Shown here in pieces: positions 60,272 through 64,000 of a stretch of 64,000 bases of DNA. Position numbers and translations under genes: made by a program. Origin of the DNA: Panaeolus papilionaceus (taxonomy: Eukaryota; Basidiomycota; Agaricomycetes; Agaricales). The stretch is taken from assembly GCA_015501605.1 (NCBI GenBank), contig JADNRZ010000012.1:1426001-1490000 (forward strand), read 5' to 3'. The notes below the pieces were generated by a model that searched no databases, was not told the DNA's origin, and was given only the letters and a program-made list of their open reading frames with translations. Within the stretch, counting starts at the first letter, position 1. Each line of letters opens with the position of its first letter.

Positions 60272-62910
60272 TCAATTAGCCAACGAGACCATCAATGGCA
60301 TGGACGGTTTCGACTGATCCCCCTCCTTGACCACCGGGATAACAACACTTGACATCTGCCATTTAATTTCCTGGCTTATCGAGAATTCAAAACGAGATAT
60401 GAGGGTTGCAAGGACAACCTCTGTAAATATATCAATAAGTGAATTGATAAGAGAGAGCGAGAGAGAGGAAAGGAACAAAAAAACGTACTCATCTCGAGCT
60501 GAGAAAACTTGAAGCCGCTGGGAGGTTCTCTCAGTATGGCGAGTTGGTCAGGGATAACAACATTGCGACAAACTCACATGCATCCTCGTCCTCCAGCACT
60601 AAACGTCATTCTATATGGCAGAAAAATTTAGCTCAAATCATTCCGCAGCACTTCAACGGCAGGAAAGCTTACAAATGTGAATACACTCCTGGCAATTTTG
60701 CTGATTGAACCTCGTCTTTCAAGTCGCCCATCCATCTCTCAGGTTTCCAATCATGCGCATCGTCGCCCCAAAGCTCCGTGTTACGATTGGAGCCGATGAG
60801 ACTGACGATACACTTCGTGCCCTTGGGGACAAAAATCTCAGAAGTAGTGCGTCCAGAGGTGAGAGTGATCGGTCGGGAAAGAGGAAGCACGATATCTTCG
60901 ACAGGTTGGCGCATAAGTTGGTTAGCGGGCGAGTACCTGTCAGAACCGAAGATTTGATTTTTTATCGGACAAAGGTGGTACATAAAGGTACTCACAATCT
61001 CAACGTCTCACGACAAATAGCATCCAGGTAGGGTAGCGCTACAAGCTCGTCATGGGGAACATCACCATCGGAGTTCGCCATCGCTTCTCTGAGCTCTGCT
61101 CTAAGCCGGCTCTGCGCATCCTTATGTTGTGCGAGCAGCCATAGGATGCGTGATACGGCATTTGAAGTCGTATCTGTGCCCGCGAACGTGAAGGTGCTGG
61201 TGTTGATGATCAAAGTCAAAACAGATTCTACCATGGTGTAGAAGGGGAAAGGGTCGAGAGAAAGAGACGCACGATATTTGAGCATAAATCTCTTCGTCAC
61301 TAAGCTTATCTTCTTCTAAGGCCTCCATGTTATGCTTCACTGTAATCACCTATGAGTATCTACCACAAGACAAGCAGAATGAAAAGGGTAGTCACGTACT
61401 CAAAATGCTCAAGATGTCGTTCCCATTACTAACTTGCTCCACGACGTCCAAATTTCCGTCAAGAAGTGCCTGCTTCTTACGCTTGTAGATCTCCAAGCTC
61501 GTATGATGCAGCGTATCGATAATGTCGCGCATCTCTTTAAATGCTGGAACTGGGAGGATGTCTACAAGCGTGCGCTGGAAGGAAGGTGAACCAAGCTTGA
61601 GTGCGTATTTCAGGAAATAGACGCGGAAAATCGAGAGTCTGAATGCGACAGGACTGTATCATCTGGTGAGCAAGAGGACTATTTAAGAATAAAATGTGGC
61701 GCCTTACAGAAGCTGTTTCAGAGCAGTCGTATAGTCATGCTCGACGTAATCCTCAGACAAGTCGTCAAACGAGTGACCAAAGCCCGCCTGACCTATGAGC
61801 TCTAGGGATGTACGGCCCATCCAGAACGCCATGTCAATCTAGGCGATGAGGATTGGTTAGTGAATATCCATGACTGAGGCTGGCGGGGGGAAACGTCTAC
61901 TTACCTCCCTTGGGCGATCCTTGACTTGCTTCATTAGGGATCTTTCAAGCTAGAAATCCATTCATTAGTACCTTCCTAATCAAAGTAGCATATGGGATCG
62001 TACTCTGTGCGCTACATCATAAAACATGGGCGCTGCAGACGGAAAGCTTAGTCTGTATTCCTAACAGAGTGTATAAACCACGTACCCATTTGTCGCATAT
62101 GCGCGGTGGAGAATACCGGATTGAGACACCTCCGTTGCCTGGAATGGATGTGCCCTGGTGCGCAATGAGTCGCGAATAATGTAAGCGCATCTACATGATT
62201 GACATACCAGTAGTGGACATGAGTCCGTTTCCAAAAACAACACGCGTACCCCTGTTGCGATGCGTAGCCGTCATTCTGTTAAAATGAAGTAGAGGATAGG
62301 TCAAAGATGTTCGCGTACAGGAGCATTGTCTCGGCTTGCTGGAATACACTCTGATCCTAAATGAGCGCCATCAAATCAGATATGCACGGCTTAAAACTCC
62401 GGAGATTGGTGGAGACGAATCATACTTTTACCAAAATGTGGTGCATCGCTTTGGGGTCATATGTATAGAGCATTTCCTCCTACCCGACACAAAATTATCA
62501 GTAAGGCTTATCTGGGATGAGAACGGGACTGGAAGCCCACCCCAAACAGTCCCCTAATCCTTATGACGGGACCATCTAAACAAGGACAGAAGGGAATGTT
62601 AGAGTTGCATGGAAGGACTGTGATCAAAGCCAAGTACCTACACGTATCCCACATCTTCCGATGAAAGTCCCACCCATTCACGTCAAAGATTCTGAGGAAA
62701 ACTCCTATGGGCAAAACAAGCCATTATTAGGGTGAAGATGGAAGCATTCAGTGACTTAGTGCGACACATACCTTTGATATAAGACTCGGAAGGCGGTCCT
62801 GGGATGAGCTTCACATCGCTCTTCAAAAAGATGGCTCTGAGCACCTTCCAGAGTGCCCAGGAGCTAAGAAAAGCCGTAGTACATTGCGCTGGCACACCAA
62901 AATCAACCAT
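60272..62910 (-). CDS. Cytochrome P450 monooxygenase (array member 2)
   Basis: Start ATG 62910 (MVDFGVPAQCTTAFLSSWAL), hinge IPGPPSES, I-helix FAGTDTTSNAVSRILWLLAQ (about 61115-61190), and ExxR in CRETLRL (about 61000). LWGDDAHDWKPERWMGDLKD follows. The haem loop FSAGGRGCIGFKFSQLEM is split by an intron at the same place as in member 1 (Cys codon near 60585). C-terminus QSKPSMPLMVSLAN, stop at 60272. About twelve exons with the same layout as member 1, so the two are tandem duplicates. All motifs are intact. A TATA-like box lies about 50 bp upstream. Confidence 0.92.
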
Positions 62911-62960
62911 CGCGAAAGTGAAATGGATTCAACGCAGAGCTACAGGTGCAATGCACCCTT

Positions 62961-62967
62961 TTTATAA
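62961..62967 (-). promoter_or_regulatory. TATA-like box of P450 array member 2
   Basis: Minus-strand TTATAAA about 50 bp upstream of the ATG at 62910. Confidence 0.5.
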
Positions 62968-63954
62968 GGAGTTGAATGGATTGATCGAGGGATCACACGT
63001 GCGGTGCAAGCATCCAGGTCGGACAGGTGTCATACACCACATACGTCAGATCGGATATCCTTTCTGCAAGAACTGAGAGGTAGGTGTATTCCAGGCTGGC
63101 TCAAGTTTGGCTTGGGACTCAATGATATGCTAAGAATAGACGTTGCGAAGAGCCTGCGAAGAGTAATGGTCGGACGCTTGTGTCAGCAATAATTCAAAGA
63201 CATTGTGTGCGCAATTGCTATTCAATGCACGTACCTTAGCTGTGATATTCGTCTTCTACATTCTATAGGGTGGCTATAAATGACCCTGCTCAAATGAATG
63301 CTACGGGCCGCAACATCACCAACGTTTCTCCGTTTTTCAAAGCTGTTTATTACGAGGTATGATGAGAAATGTCCTAAGTAACAGGGAGTGACGGTCGTGC
63401 AGTTAGATGTATATACATAGCTAAGCAAATTGTTGAGCTTACCTCGAGTAAATAGCTTGCAAATGCCATGATAATGCCGTATCTCTTCGGGCCACCTCGT
63501 TTCAACCAAGCGTCATTAGCTCATAGGTCTGGTTGTAGTCTTTTCCTGTTGTGATAACGATTTAAGCGTTGAAAATTGAGTCTAAGTATCATAGGACGGG
63601 GAATAGGGTGTGTGTAGCAGGAGCACAAGGAAGGAAATACGAACATCAAGTTCAACAGAGGACCTCAGTTTGCCTTGTGGCTGTGCAAATCTACGTCACA
63701 TGATACTCATCTACTCATTATGGCAGTGGCCCCTATCATCACCAGTTGCGGAAGAATACGAGTTGCTAACGTACGCCATGCTCGCTACCGTTGTATAAGT
63801 AAAGGGCATGAGCTGCAGGTTAATACAGAGTGGCAATATAAACGTTTGAAAGGGTAGACTCGCTGCACTGCACATATTCGCTTTATAGTTTTACAGAAGA
63901 GAGGGTTTAGGCGAAAGGATGAAAGGACTCGACCTATGCACTTCGAAAATTTAA
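62968..63954. other. Spacer between P450 members 2 and 3
   Basis: Nearly 1 kb; short frames on both strands (63222-63509 -, 63610-63798 +) show no P450 motif or other domain. A further gene is not supported. Confidence 0.5.
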
Positions 63955-64000
63955 TTACGCTACCAATCTAACCATCAGTGGCATCGATGGTTTGGTGTGG
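63955..64000 (-). CDS. Cytochrome P450 (array member 3), 3' end only
   Basis: The last 46 bases encode, on the minus strand, HTKPSMPLMVRLVA and a stop at 63955. This matches the C-termini of the two complete P450s (KTPAMPLMVSL and QSKPSMPLMVSL) and starts in the same relative position. It is therefore almost certainly the end of a third tandem P450 that continues past the right edge of the window. Confidence 0.8.
   Translation of the reverse strand, partial: HTKPSMPLMVRLVA

Overview
The window looks like nuclear DNA of a filamentous basidiomycete, most likely an Agaricomycete. Nearly every recognisable gene is split by many short (about 45-70 bp) GT..AG introns, and the families present (DUF6534 multi-pass membrane proteins, expanded ICMT-like methyltransferases, flavin-dependent halogenase, multi-exon P450s) are typical of mushroom-forming fungi. 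There is no sign of bacterial, viral or organellar sequence. All gene models were read by eye from the translations and splice signals, so outer ends and recognised exons are better supported than every internal boundary.

Layout. 1-2354 (-): GH47 alpha-mannosidase, cut by the left edge. 3454-8435 (-): one intact DUF6534 gene, a tandem partial copy of its 5' half and promoter with a stop codon, and a 3' relic of another DUF6534 gene. 10181-14600 (-): three ICMT-like genes in a row; a 934 bp TA-flanked inverted-repeat transposon with an internally deleted DDE transposase lies between the first two. 14917-16063 (-): glyoxalase-like protein. 16880-21596 (-): two DUF6534 genes. 22533-25716 (-): a P-loop GTPase and a 3' partial copy of it, with a small TIR element (MITE) between. 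26520-27864 (-): Gdt1/TMEM165-type ion transporter. 29266-30077 (-): fourth ICMT-like gene with an apparent frameshift. 30716-31811 (-): Vti1 SNARE. 32507-34246 (+): DUF6534.

34.4-64 kb is rich in tailoring-type enzymes: two paralogous AIF/FSP1-like flavoproteins (34436-35834 and 46154-47549), a fifth ICMT-like gene (36474-37265), an O-methyltransferase (38255-39931), a DHA2-type MFS exporter (43653-45663), a flavin-dependent halogenase (48414-50391), an amidase (54277-56268) and a tandem array of P450s (57045-59706, 60272-62910, and a third entering from the right edge at 63955). DUF6534 genes are interspersed at 41591-43173 and 52130-54062. Together this resembles part of a secondary-metabolite locus making a chlorinated, O-methylated product, but no core synthase (PKS, NRPS, terpene cyclase) is visible.

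The most striking structural observations are (i) a 14-nt micro-exon at the same place in all seven DUF6534 copies that retain that part of the gene, on both strands, and (ii) the co-expansion of eight DUF6534 copies and five ICMT-like genes within 54 kb. GH47, Gdt1 and Vti1 are conserved secretory-pathway housekeeping genes embedded between the expanded families.
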